NCBI GenBank assembly: GCA_905182985.1
Contig: CAJJDN010000023.1
Span: 252,598-316,597, forward strand
DNA from: Paramecium sonneborni
Taxonomy: Eukaryota; Ciliophora; Oligohymenophorea; Peniculida; Parameciidae
Direction of reading: 5' to 3'
Length of the DNA: 64,000 bases
Under the pieces are notes generated by a model that did no database searches, was not told the DNA's origin, and was given only the letters and a program-made list of their open reading frames with translations. Shown one piece after another: positions 1-11,737 of this stretch (positions are counted from its first letter, which is position 1; each line of letters starts with the position of its first letter). The position numbers were made by a program, and so were the translations under genes.

Positions 1-1703
1 AAACATGTTCATGCTAAATCTTTGAGTTTTGTTAATGTTAATCATTTTGTATCACCAAAACATTATTTCTATTTTGGAAGAGAAAGACAATTCCCAGTTT
101 ATAGTGGATTTATGGCTTATCTTGAAGTATTTTTCTGTAAAGGATCTTACTTAACAAATGTTAAACCAGCATTAAGACCAATTCCAACACCACCACCTCC
201 AAAAAAGAGATGTGTTGAAGGACCAAATAGAATTATTAATGCAAAATATGATAAGGGTCCTGTTGTTCATGTTGAATTACATAAAGATGATTTGAAAGAT
301 ACAACTTAATATGGTTATGGATTTTGGTTTAGATATACTGGTTTAGCAGGTGGATAATATGAAAAAGGAAGACCAGATTGGTCATTAATTGCTAGACTTA
401 CAAATAAAAAAGAAACACCTAAAGATATCAGAGATGGATTATTAACTATTTTCTAAGGAAAAGTTGGTTTCTTTTATATTACAGCTAATAATAAAGCTAA
501 AAAATTAGTCGAATTAGCTTAGCCATTTGGAGATATTGAAGGCGTTTGGATTTATACTTATTTCAGTTATACTAGATATAAAGCTATTGCATTCTATTAG
601 ATTGAGAATTAAGCACCAATTACTTTAGAAGCTAAAGTCACACATCCAAGAATGGAATAATTATTATTCTAAGTTGGTGGTAAAGATCCATAAAATAGAT
701 ATTATTCATTTAATGGTTAATTCCATAGACCTGTTTTAAGATTAGGATCTGGATCATTCTTTGATACATTAGAAGAATACAATCCTTTCTGTTTAAGTTG
801 TAATCCTCAACCTTAAAAGGATTGTTCAAGCAAAGGTTTGATTAGAGCAGTATCAGCCAAAGCTTCATAATTTAATGGTAATCCAGTTAATTCAGGTGAT
901 AGATTTGGAACTACTGAATAATATTCTGTTCAAGGATGGTTTAAATGGAATGGTAAGACATCAGAAAAAGATTAACTATTATTCAGATTAACATCTACTC
1001 TAGTTGGTGAAGATACACTCAATTATGATACTCTTAGTTGTTACTTTGATACCAGAGATTAAACTCTTAATTTCTATACTTATACATATACTGATTAATT
1101 AGGGTATTTTAATAATATTTAATTATAGATCTGGTAATCCAGAAGTTAGATAAATTGTAGAAGGAAAGACTTTTGTCAAAGATTGGTTCCATATTTATTT
1201 TGCTTATTCTAGAAAGAGTAGATAAGCAGATGTCATTGTTGAACATTCATAAGGAAAAGGAGCTTTATCTTTCAAGAATGTCAATCATTATGTTGCACCT
1301 TCTCTCATTCTTTACTATGGAAAAGATTAATTAACCGATGCTTTCTAAGGATTTATCCAAGGATTAAATCTTTTCGCTTGTGACATTACTTATTAACCTA
1401 CTCCTAAACCAGTTGAAGATTGCACTCCCATGAAAGAGTATTAAATCTTCTTTATTTATTAGTCCTATCTGTTTAGCTGGTGATTAATATGAAAATGTTT
1501 CTTTAACTAATATTGATAATGTTGTTGAAGAATTAGAAAAAAGAAAGTAATTGATGTAAGACAAATAATTTGTTTTGCCAACTACTTAATGTTTCTGCTT
1601 CCCATAATAAGGAAAGAAGACTGTTCCTTAAAGATAAGAAGGTTTTCTTGAAATTTATGATGATGATGAACAACCATAACAATAAGATCCTGTTGAAATA
1701 TGA
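1..1703 (+). CDS. LamG/concanavalin-like repeat protein, 5' partial
   Basis: The frame is open from base 1 with TAA/TAG read as Gln and ends at TGA 1701-1703, giving 550 visible residues; the N-terminus lies outside the window. Two 25-nt introns (1104-1128, 1438-1462; GTA...TAG) restore the frame. A segment is repeated: SFVNVNHFVSPKHYFYFG near the left edge and SFKNVNHYVAPSLILYYG about 420 residues later, each followed by a GF..Y/GF..G-type strand, which suggests tandem LamG/concanavalin-like beta-sandwich domains. Cysteines (C-x2-C-rich linkers near 785-830 and 1380-1430) and no internal membrane segment suggest a secreted or cell-surface protein. The tail is acidic and Gln-rich. The exact family is not certain. 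It converges on the minus-strand RING gene with 30 bp between stops. Confidence 0.75.
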
Positions 1704-1733
1704 GTTTGTCATTAAAAACATAACATTATCATA

Positions 1734-3857
1734 TCAATCAAAATTTATCAATGAAATTTAATCACTCTTGATTTCCTTTAAATGAGAAGGACCTTTATTT
1801 TCATCATCTTCATCTTACAAATCAATCAAAGTCGCTGATTTCTTCGCAACATTTTATCGATCAAGGCTTTGAGAAAATTCCAAAGCATCAATACAATGCG
1901 ATATTTGATCATTATTTTAACCATCAATAACCTTTCTAACTGATTTACAATAATTATTTTGTGATTTTTTCTGAGATTCATTGGAATGCTGAGATTCATT
2001 TGTTTTAAATAAAAAATCATATTACTGATGAGATAAATTTCGAGCTTCTATTTTAAATTAATTCGAATCATCTTAGAAATCTTGTTCTACAAAACCAAAG
2101 TCATAAAAATTAGTTTGTTATTTAGATTTCGTAGACCATTATTGTTGTTTTTATTATTAACATTATTAAGGTTATTATTATAAGATTTATTCAGAATAAG
2201 ATTTTATTTTGTTTTCTTGCTTTAATTCATCTTTAAAAAAAAAAACATCTTCTAAAAAATTAATTAGTTAAGAATTTGAACTCTATTTATTTTAATCTTC
2301 TAAATTTTAATTCTATTAAAAATCTAATGTGTTATTTAAGCTCTCTTTTTTATTATCCATTATTATTTGCAATTAAATCTCATTTTATTAAAAATTCTAT
2401 ATGAATTACTATTTAGAAGATTCATCCTAATTTTTAGAATTTTAATAAGAATTTAAATTTGATTAATCATCCTTATTAAAAAATTCAGATGGAATCTAAT
2501 AGTATTGTTTAGGATGATTTTAATCTTATAATAATTCATCCTCAACTAAAATACTTTATCTATTAGGATTCAATTTTGAATCTTGATTTTCCTAATATTA
2601 TTAATAGCTACCTAAGAATTCTCTTTCATAAGGACTTCTTTGATAAGCAGAACTTTTAATTCTGTTTTCATCGAAATGGTTTGATAATTTATAATTATTT
2701 TCATCTTCTTATTGCTACTATATTTTACTCTTGACAGAAATATTGAATTAATTCTCATAAGGGTAATTTTAATCTTCATTTTATGAACAATAACTTTAAT
2801 CACCATAAATATTCTGATCTTATTAATTATCTTTATTAAAATCATCAAGATCATCAAAGTATTTGATATTCATGAACTTTGTTTATTATTTTTTTTGTTA
2901 TTCTTCTTAAATTTTAGACTTAATTTATTCCATAATGGAACTTTACTTAATTGCTTATTATTCTTTCTATTCTTTAATAGATTCTAAATATTTTTACTGT
3001 TCTTCTTAAAATTAACGTATTTACATATCTTATTTTTATTTATCTTTGATTTCTAAAGTTAAGTAATTATCTATCTCAATTCTACATAAAGGACATTACT
3101 TAACTTTTTGACTCATTAAAATATGATCAGCACAAATAGAACAAGTACACATATGTCTACATGGTAAGAGTACAGTATTAATCAAATTAAAAAAACAAAT
3201 TACACATTCTTTGTCTTCTATGGTATTTGGGTTCCATTCAGGGTTAAATGGAGTATTCTTAACACCATAAAGTTCATGCATTTCAAAAAATCGATTTTTA
3301 TGTATTACTATTTATTTAGTATTAATCAATTCACATTGATATGTTTATTCATTACAATCAATTCTATAAAAGTAAATTATCTGGAAGCTTTTTGAATTTA
3401 GGCCTCTCTGTATATTCATAAATATAAACTTACCATTTCTATTATTAGAGTATGATATTATGCATCTGGATTGACTCTCATTTTTTAAAATCTAAGAAGG
3501 TCTACAATCATGAACTCTATGTATTTAGAGGGGAATTAGTAGTTCAATCCTATTGGACATTTAAATTATTAGGTTGTGCTCTATGGCATGCTTTTTTCAT
3601 ATCTATTATAGTGTAAAATTATAAACCTTTATTATTTTGCTCCTTTAGTTTCAGTAACAAATGTATAAATTATGATTTAGAAAGTGACATAGCTACTGAA
3701 AATTAAGTCCAGCTATATTTTATCAATAGAATCATAAATTATTTCTGCATTTATTAATTGCAAATTCAACCTTATGATATCCACATTTCCTGATTTGGAT
3801 TACTTAATCAAAATATTTGGTGTATCTTACACTTAACTTTAAATGACTTAAGTTCAT
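1734..3857 (-). CDS. MGRN1/LOG2-type RING E3 ubiquitin ligase
   Basis: A 689-residue protein from ATG at 3857 to TGA at 1734. The RING-HC finger (about residues 198-245) has CVIC, LPCRH, CSIC and CPLC, with the spacing of mahogunin/LOG2 ligases. It is preceded by the family's hallmark linker ending HELYGV (cf. QEIYGI in MGRN1) and by a substrate-binding beta-rich domain with the motif TTQQFKCPIG, like the INQQFS motif of the family. Introns: 3408-3433 (26 nt, ends CAG), well supported because it joins the two parts of the domain, and 3803-3830 (28 nt, ends AAG), less certain because it only fixes the N-terminus. The roughly 430-residue C-terminal tail is Gln/Asn-rich and low in complexity. 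Expected role: ubiquitin transfer to membrane or trafficking proteins. Its start is 78 bp from the divergent coiled-coil gene. Confidence 0.85.
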
Positions 3858-3935
3858 AAAAATTATGAATTACTTTAATCTAAGTTTCTTGATATTTCTT
3901 TTTAATTTTTTAGAATATTTCCCATATTAATTTTT

Positions 3936-4998
3936 ATGCAATAACAAAATTTTACATTACTTGATTTAGTATTCTAAGAATAATAAGTCTAGAATTAGAT
4001 TCCTAATAAATGCAGTATTAAAGAAACAGCTAAATTTATTCCATACAATCCTCTAGGTTTCTGTCTTTTTCTTGAGGCAAATTGCAATAGAGAAAACATT
4101 GACAAATTATTATTCAGCTAAATATTAAAAATGATTGAAGATAAATTATTAGAGCTTGAAGAACGCTTAGATAATAGGGATCAAATTAAAAATATCAATC
4201 AACAATTAAATTTACTTAAACCTCATGACCCTAATTATCAATCTAAGCATATGGATGATAGTTAATCTGAAAATGTGAAATAAAGTAAATAAAATTTATT
4301 TTCTAAGGAAAATTCAGTTAATAATCTGATATTGAAATTGCCTCTCCTAAAGCAAATTAAGCATAAGAATAATAGTTTAACAAATCTTAAAGATCAAGAT
4401 CATAATTAGGAAGAGCACATACTGAAATTACATAATTAGATTCAAAAGTAAAAGTAAATGAAGAAGGAATTATTACAAAATTAGAATTATTTGATAAAAA
4501 ATTAAAATAAGTTATTGAATAAGTTAATAAACTTTCTTAAAAAGATGATTAATTTTAAAGAAGAATTGAATAACAAGTGTAATCTTAATTAAAGGATAGT
4601 TAAGATAGATTGATACAAAATGATAAAGTTTTTAAATAATATTAGTAAACAAATTAAGAAATAACAGAAAATTAAAGAGGATATCTTAGTCGAATATCAT
4701 AATTAAGATAAGAGATGGAGTATTTTTTATATTTTTATAAATTATTAGTTATCTATAATAAGAATTAAGTAGAATATAAGAGGATAATAAACTTCCTTTA
4801 TTGTAACTTTAAGAAAGTGTATAAGAATTGCAAAAATAAGTTAGTCAATAATAGTATGAGTTAATTGCATTTAAAACAAATTTAGAATCTTTTGACAATG
4901 ATTTTTTAACACTGCTTAAAAAATTTAAGGATATTCAAAATGATTTAGCTAAAAAGAAGTTAAACTCTAGTATGACTATTCATTAATATTTAAAATGA
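3936..4998 (+). CDS. Coiled-coil protein, unknown function
   Basis: ATG 3936 to TGA 4996-4998, 336 residues. Two frame changes are resolved by introns 4720-4748 (29 nt, GTA...TAG) and probably 4285-4307 (23 nt, ends AAG). The first 60 residues form a compact mixed region with FIPYNPLGFCLF; from about residue 140 on the protein is a long heptad-rich coiled coil (LELFDKKLKQVIEQVNKL and following). No catalytic motif is seen. Cytoskeletal or basal-body scaffolding is a guess from architecture only. It lies 33 bp upstream of the kinase gene on the same strand. Confidence 0.75.
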
Positions 4999-5031
4999 AG
5001 TCAGGTTTAAAATTTTGAAGTATTATAATTA

Positions 5032-6020
5032 ATGAACATTTAATATTCTTTCTTACCAAACTATCAGTTCTAAAGAATAATAGGACATGGAACTTTTGGA
5101 TATGTGTTTGAAGCTTATGATAGAACTAATGAAAAGAAAGTGGCTATAAAAAGAATTCAAAAAATATCTAAATAATTAAGTAGAGAATATGAAATATTAC
5201 TTTTACTAAAAGGTTCACCAAACATAATCTAAATAGAAGTATAATATTGAAAATAATATAGGATATATATTTATCTTAAACAGATGAAGGAATAAATGTT
5301 CAAAATATAATTTTTGAATACAAGGATTTCTCCTTAGAAAACATATTAGCTTAAGCAATAAGAAACAGATAGTTCTTATAGCCGAATTAGATTAAAAGTT
5401 TAATGAGACAAATCATAGTAGGATTATGTAGTTTGTCAATTAAAGATGTAGTTCATAGAGATTTAAAACCGTATTTTTAATTATAAATTTAGTGAAAATA
5501 TTCTAGTTGATAAAGATGGAAATTTAGTATTATGTGATTTTGGAAGTGCTAAAGTAATTGATTAACGAGGAATGAATACATCCTATGTAGTATCTCAATA
5601 TTATAGAGCTCCTGAACTTATCTTATCTCATACAAATTATGGAGCTGAAATTGATATCTGGGGTAATTAAATTTATAATTAATTTTAGCTGTGGGATGCA
5701 TTTTTTCAGAGATGATGGATTTAAAAGTTTTGTTTGAAGGGAAAAATGAAGGAGATTAATTATATTGTATCTTTTAAACTTTAGGAAGTCTTAAAGACAT
5801 TGAAATGATATATTTATTTTAGTATTAGTCCTATAATTAAGAAATACAAAAGAGATTCAAAGGATATGAATAGAAAGATATGAAATTTTGGTTAAACAAG
5901 TTTTCCCATATACCAAATAATGAACTTGCAATTGATCTATTATTAAAAATGCTTCAAATTAATCCAAAAAAAAGAATCACTGCTAAAGAAGCTTTATATC
6001 ACCCTTATTTCTAAACTTGA
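5032..6020 (+). CDS. GSK3/shaggy-like protein kinase (CMGC family)
   Basis: A 305-residue kinase domain with almost no extensions. Visible: glycine loop [13 protein letters not shown] lysine, catalytic HRDLKPEN (about residue 134), DFG (about residue 154), activation segment [15 protein letters not shown], whose second Tyr is the GSK3 autophosphorylation position, and WAVGCI in helix F. Three introns: 5239-5261 (23 nt), 5471-5492 (22 nt, inside KPEN) and 5663-5688 (26 nt, inside the DIW-AVG segment), all GTA...TAG; removal gives 918 coding bases. The YRAPEL context and compact size fit GSK3 better than MAPK or CDK. Cytosolic Ser/Thr phosphorylation of primed substrates is the family role. Confidence 0.92.
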
Positions 6021-6276
6021 ATATTATTAATATATATGTGCAATCACTTATATTTCAATATGATCTATATAAATTATAAAAGATAGATTTATAGTATTAT
6101 CAATATTATCCAATATGTTATCTAATTTTTATCTAATCAACTTCAATATTAAGTTAAGTTCATTTTGATTCATTCTTTATAATTTAATGAACTTTTATTC
6201 ATAAAATTCGAACTAAATTTAGATAATAAAATTACTAACATAATTAGTTCAAATATGTTTTATATTAAAATTAAAA

Positions 6277-6905
6277 TCAAAAATTTTCACTTAAAAAAAT
6301 CATACAATTGTTAATTAAAGATTCAATCTATTATCTAATCCAATGTGTTAATGGTTTTTATTTCATTTTACAAATATTTTTTTTCGAGTTATTAATAATT
6401 TTATTATAATTTCTTTTTATTATTTATTCATTAGGAAATAATGTAGTATTACAAAAATCTCTATATTTTTTTTTTTTAGCTGATCTAATATAATTTAATA
6501 CTATTTCAATATTACTCTTAGTTTATTTTTTAATTATAAATTCACATAAAAATAAATAGTATTCTAAATATTTCTGTAAGTGTTGTTCGAAACTTTTTGT
6601 TTGCCTTAAATTATTTAATTTTAGATTTTTTAATTTTTACGAAATTATTTGCCATAAATTAGTGAATATTTATTATTTTTAGTAATAAGTTGATACTGTT
6701 ACATCATAATTATTTTTGCTTCTTACTATTTAAATATCCAATTTAGATTATGAAAAATTAACTCTATTTATTAGGGGAACAGCAACTTTTGCAAAAGGAA
6801 AAAAAGTAATTTTTAAAAAAGACTCTAATAAGCTTAAAAGAAAAAACTCTATTTTAACTTATATATAATGACAAAGTTGACTTCAAATTTAAGGTTAAAA
6901 TTCAT
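6277..6905 (-). CDS. Uncharacterised 201-residue protein, possible N-terminal beta domain
   Basis: An open minus-strand frame from ATG 6905 to TGA 6277-6279, with one inferred 23-nt intron (6825-6847, begins GTT rather than GTA, ends TAG). The first 90 residues alternate hydrophobic and polar positions (FAKVAVPLINRVNF, KLDIQIVRSKNNYDVTVS), reminiscent of C2-type beta strands; the rest is basic and helical. No family is recognised. The complementary strand is also open in places (6750-7043), but its composition is less protein-like. Either a real small gene or a decaying one; the start and intron are tentative. Confidence 0.5.
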
Positions 6906-7208
6906 ATTTAAATTAAAAATTCAACACTAACCAAGACATTGATGAAGAAATATTTGCATGAATCAATTATGTAAAATATAAGGGCTAAGAAATCAAATCA
7001 ATAAGAATTCAACTATGATATCAGTAAAAGTATTAATAATTGAAACATATCTATAGATAGAAATTATAGATCAAAAATGAAAATCATGAATAAATTAGGT
7101 TATAAATAAAAGTAGAAGAAATAAAAAATCTACTAGATTTTGGCATTTAAAATTGTTTGCTTGCTAATCGTTGAAAATTTTATGTTAAATAATAATTACA
7201 ATATCATA
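6906..7208. other. Short intergenic stretch
   Basis: About 300 bases between the 201-residue gene and the leucine-rich-repeat gene, both on the minus strand. Several short open stretches on the plus strand can be joined only with arbitrary introns. Nothing supportable is seen; it probably holds the promoter of the downstream minus gene. Confidence 0.4.
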
Positions 7209-8159
7209 TCACCATTTTTCTATTTTAGGAACTTAATCAAAATTTATTGTCTTTATTCTTTAGATCTTCTTGTTATCAATCTACTTATTCTTTTCTACTT
7301 TTAATATTGAGCTTTTTTTAGGCTTCTTTATAATTGGAGCTTCTTGCTCTTATTCTAGATCATATAAAACAACTGGCTAAGATATTTTTTTCTTTGCCTT
7401 CTCAGTTTTTTCTATTATTTTTTCAGGAACTTTTGATTTATGTAATTCTAAAACTTTCTCAGCTGCTAGATTATTTATAAATCTAATTCGTGGAAATTTA
7501 ATTGCTATTGAAATAGCCTTCTCTGAACAAGGATTACCAGCTACATTTAAATGAATAAGTTTTAGATCTTTTAAAATAATTATTTATTAAGGGTCTTTGA
7601 TATCATTTTTTCCAATATCAAGTCTCTTTAATTTGGACAATTAAGAAAAAAACTTAGGAATTTCTTAAATCTTATTATTATTCAAACTTAATTATTCGAT
7701 ATTCATACATTTACAGTTTTCTAAATCCTATATAATATTAATAATTTGACTTACTTCTATCTAATTATGAGAAAGCTATAATTTTTCTAATTTGTTTAAA
7801 TGTGAGATCCCTTAAACAATAATTATTTAGTTGTTTGACAAGACTAAAGTATTTAATTCTAAGCATTTTTCTAATCCTTAGATTATTTTAATTTGATTAT
7901 TATTTAAAATTAAAGCACATAATTTTGTTAAATTAACTAGACCTTCAATCTTTTAAATTTAGTTATGTGATAAATTTAAAACCTTTAGATTATGAAAAAT
8001 AGAAATTCCAATCATTTATTTAATTGAATTTTTCTATGCATTAAAATTAGTAATTTATAATGACCTAGTTGCTGATGTTTTATTTACTGTAATCTACAAT
8101 AAATTCTAATTTTATAATAACAATGCCTTGTCATTTTCTTTAATATCAATATCTCCCAT
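7209..8159 (-). CDS. SDS22-like leucine-rich-repeat protein
   Basis: Intronless, 316 residues, ATG 8159 to TGA 7209. About six SDS22-type 22-residue repeats occupy residues 60-200, seen as LKVLNLSHNQIQKIEGL, LCALILNNNQIKIIQGL, LNTLVLSNNQIIIVQGI, LEKLQLSHNQIE, EQLSLNNNKIQEIP and LKRLDIGKNDI, followed by the LRR-cap-like LIHLNVAGNPCSEK. The C-terminal 100 residues are Lys/Glu-rich. Such proteins act as scaffolds, for example for protein phosphatase 1 or in ciliary complexes; no partner can be named from sequence. It is divergent from the gene at 8564. Confidence 0.9.
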
Positions 8160-8563
8160 AATTAAATAATTTTATTAATATTATTTCATTTAAGTTTTAT
8201 TCATAATTTTTGATCAAAAAAGAATGTAGTTTAGAATTGAAATAGTATTAAAAGTGTTATAAACTTATTTTCTAAATATAAATTGTATTTTATTTCAATA
8301 ATTATCTATCCAAAAAAGGTTATTAAATTATTTAATTAAATAATTTTTTTCAAATCTTAACTTATAGAATAATGATAAGTACTTAATTTTTAAGCATTTA
8401 TTAATGAAATTGAAAGAAATCTATTTAAATGTTAAATCATTTAAAAAATATATATTTCCACACCTTAATGATTTTTCTATTTCAATGATTTTTTAATAAA
8501 TAATAATAGAAAAATTGCTTAATAAAAATTATTATTTCAATTATAATTTTTAATTTAAAGAAA
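8160..8563. other. Intergenic region between divergent genes
   Basis: About 400 very AT-rich bases separating the starts of the leucine-rich-repeat gene and the 402-residue gene. No reading frame with coding character on either strand. It presumably carries both promoters, but no motif stands out. Confidence 0.6.
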
Positions 8564-9795
8564 ATGAATAAATTTGATATTATTGCTTATGACTTTAATA
8601 GAAATGATGGATTAGTGGCGGTTACACTCAAACCAAAGCCATAGAATTAAGAAAAAATTGCTACTAATATTCGTGAATAAGAGAAAAAAGATTTAAAATT
8701 ACCACTATTGAAAGAAAAATATAGATGCCTAAAAACTGATATTTAATCTCTGAAGAGTCTTTTAAAAAGGCCATATAATATTAAAGAATTTAAAGAGTTT
8801 TACAGAATTTATGGGCAAAAATTAGTTGATATAGATTTCGGTCGTATAGAATTATTTAATCTGAAAGTAAAGATTTAATTGTATTTATAATAGGGAAAAA
8901 ACTAGTTTTCTATTGATGAGATTTCATAATTTAGAAGAGACTAAAGTTTTGTAAGATGGGGGAAAATATTTTAAATTGGTCAGCTTTAAACAAAGAGTAG
9001 CTAATAAGTACAAGAATAAATCGTGGGATTACAGTAAGAATTATTTATAGAGTTAGATTTTATAATATGTTAGTGAGAGAAAGATTATTCACCTTTAGAA
9101 CATTAAAATATTATAAGAATGATTAAGAGAGGAAAAAATTTCCTTATTAATTCTTATATACTTATGATTTAGAAGATTGCCTTTAATTTAATCTATAATC
9201 ATTTTAAGAATAGGCTTCTTCGCAGATTAAATGTCAAGAATATTTGCCAATATTGAAAATAAACTTTTTTCAGAAATACTATGATAATTTTTAATTAGAA
9301 AACATAATAGTTCCGTTTTTTTAATTAAAGTATGATGAGCAACAATATCTTCAATTATTTTTTGTACATTTAAGTAAGAATGGTTATAAGTTTAAAAAGT
9401 AATGGATTGACAAAAAAGAATCACCAGATTTTGATGAAAACAAAAAATATAAATGTTACATTTTTGTAAATTATGATACAACATTCTATACTTAACCCTA
9501 ATTATACAATGGGGTTGCAGAATTTGCTTCTTTTCATAATTTTAATATATAATAAACTGATGTTGCATTTGGTAATATTTAAAGGTAGTAATCAAAAAAT
9601 TTTTTGGAATTTTATGTGGATTATATAGAAACAGAGTTTTTCTTATCAACAATTTCATTAGAGCAAAAATTGAATGATATTTTTAGTGTTCTACCTCAAG
9701 AACTTTCTTAGAAACCTTTCAACGATATTATTGATGAAAGATTCATGATACCTGGAAATATTTAGAAAATAATGTAGGAGTTATTTGGAAAATGA
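8564..9795 (+). CDS. Uncharacterised 402-residue protein
   Basis: ATG 8564 to TGA 9793-9795 with one needed intron, 9034-9056 (23 nt, GTA...TAG). A second possible intron of 27 nt (8867-8893 region, GTAAAG...ATAATAG) is a multiple of three and cannot be decided by frame. The N-terminal 170 residues are Lys/Glu-rich and helical; the rest is Phe/Tyr/Asp-rich with motifs such as FVNYDTTFYTQP and FNDIIDERFMIPG. No signal peptide, membrane segment or known domain is recognised. Confidence 0.75.
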
Positions 9796-10229
9796 TTTAT
9801 GATATAAATTAGTATAATTAATCAATTTATAGTAATTATTATAATTAATAATTAAAGAGGTATTATTATTTTTGTTTTTGGAAGATTATGTTCAATATGT
9901 AAATAATAATTAATGATTAGATTTTTTCCTAATATAAGAGGAATGGTATCTAATATTAAAAAAAGAGATTTTTGATTCCTTTTTTTTTTAATTTCATACT
10001 TAAAACAAAAATACAGCAATAAAATTTTTTTTTCTCTTATGTAACCCTTATTCATCAAGATTACTGTCTATTGACTTGGTTTTGTAATTATAGATATATT
10101 AATAGTCGAATTTTCTCAAAGAATTTGAAAATCTTCCTTCTAAATTATTATCTTTAGAATACAAGGTATGAAAACTAAACAATTTATATTACTCACTATT
10201 TTCTTTTAATGTCATACAAGTTTTATGCG
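9796..10229. other. Intergenic, nothing convincing
   Basis: About 430 bases with homopolymer A and T runs. A 68-codon minus frame (9852-10058) and a short plus frame that looks like a signal peptide (10168-10248) exist, but both are composed of the residues random AT-rich DNA encodes and neither joins to anything. Confidence 0.5.
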
Positions 10230-10547
10230 TCAATTACAAATTATATGAGGTCGAAATTAGTATAGATTATGCATATTGAACTGCAACTGGTTTAATTGCT
10301 ATAATATGAACTTTAAATCTGAGATTTTTTTTGGACATATTAAATTCAAAACTAAATTTATAAATTCTTTAACTTTCTATTATAAATTTAATGGTATCTT
10401 CGATTTTAACATAAAATAACAATTGAATTCTATAGTTAATTTTGTAGAAATCATTTTAAATGACGCTTTAATTGATTTAATGATTTATAGTTAATTTTAA
10501 AAGAAAATCAAAATTATAAATAAAAAATAAAATTAAGTGCTCTTCAT
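10230..10547 (-). CDS. Possible small secreted protein
   Basis: A 105-codon minus-strand frame from ATG 10547 to TGA 10230-10232 starts with a good signal-peptide shape (MKSTQFYFLFIILIFFQ) followed by a basic, Leu/Ile-rich region with three cysteines. No homology is recognised. The plus strand over the same bases is also free of TGA (from 10306), so the coding strand is undecided, and the composition (almost no Gly or Asp) is weak. Listed as a candidate only. Confidence 0.28.
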
Positions 10548-10590
10548 TATAATTATAAAATTTAATTTAAGCTTTGATAACTAAGTTTAT

Positions 10591-11670
10591 TCATTTTTTA
10601 ATACTTTCTAAAACATTATACCTATAAAGTATGGAAGGTTCATAGTAATGATCAACACTAATATTTGTGTTTCTTTAACTTTTTGAATACAAATATAAAT
10701 CATTTAGATTTTATCTTTTTCTCATCTTTATTTTTTATTGATTTAAATTGGTTGAGAGAAAAGAGTTTTTTTATTTTTAAAGATTTTTAGTTTCGCCTTC
10801 TAAAAATTATGAATATTCAAAATCTAAATCTTAAGATTTTTATTTAAGTTATCGTGAAACTGATAAACTTACAGTTTTTGATATATTATAATATTGATCT
10901 TTTACACTCTGTTATTTTATTTTACTTTAAATTTAATTTAGTAAATCAAATTCATTTACTTTTATTTTTTCTATCATATCTATTTATGTTGCTTATTCCT
11001 TATATTATTTTATATTATTATTAATTACATTATTATTATTAGAATTATTATTAGTATTATTATTTTTTTATATTTTTTAAGATTAGTTATTCTCTTGTTT
11101 TATTTATTATTCTAAGTTTTGAATTTTGATTCTTAAAGAATCGATCAATTATTCTTATTAAACAAGTTAAACAGAATTATCCTATAGCTATTTATTTTTT
11201 TCATCTATTTCTGATTATAAATCATTTAATATTTTTGAGTAATCTAAAATCAAATTTTCATTAATTTAGGCAGAGCTTTTAAATTATATTTATGTTCTTA
11301 ATTAGGTATTTTCATAATCCAAGTCCTATATTATTTAAAAATATTCATTTAACTTTTTTTTTTATTTTTCAATCAACAGAAAATTTTCAATATTTTTTAG
11401 ATTGACATCTACCAAAAAATTTTATGCCTCATTTTAAAATAAAGAGACAATTCCTTTAATAGTATTATTATATATTTATTAAAGTCTAAATGTTATACCT
11501 TAAATTTTGTACCTTGCTTTCAAGTTCCTTATTTCAATTTTATTTGAATTCCTTAAAGCTTGAACCAATTTATTATTGTGGTTCACCTCATCGGTTTCCT
11601 CTTGTTCTATATTCTTAAATTAATTTTCCAATAAGACTGTGATTTGTTCGATTATCTGATTTTAATTCAT
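10591..11670 (-). CDS. Coiled-coil protein, 359 residues
   Basis: Intronless frame from ATG 11670 to TGA 10591-10593. An N-terminal helical region (QIIEQITVLLENQFKNI) is followed by long coiled coils (residues about 50-200) rich in Gln and Asn, an Asn run near residue 215, and a basic C-terminal tail with many Ser/Lys/Tyr. No domain is recognised. It is divergent, 67 bp away, from the zinc-finger gene at 11738. Confidence 0.78.
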
Positions 11671-11737
11671 ATTGGTAATTTTATTTTATGTAGATTTTAT
11701 GTGGTTGTGATTATTAATAAGAAAATTAATATTAAAA

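Noticed and set aside
6750..7043. A 97-codon plus-strand frame with coding-like stretches.
   Set aside because: It overlaps the better-supported minus frame 6277-6905, and attempts to extend it need arbitrary introns.
7808..8100. Repeated LxxLxLxxNxI units as a DNA repeat.
   Set aside because: The similarity is at the protein level (leucine-rich repeats), not a nucleotide repeat array, and no CRISPR-like spacing is present.
10168..10248. Short plus-strand signal-peptide-like frame upstream of an open plus frame.
   Set aside because: An in-frame TGA separates the two parts and no intron of suitable length and ends removes it; the minus strand offers an uninterrupted alternative.
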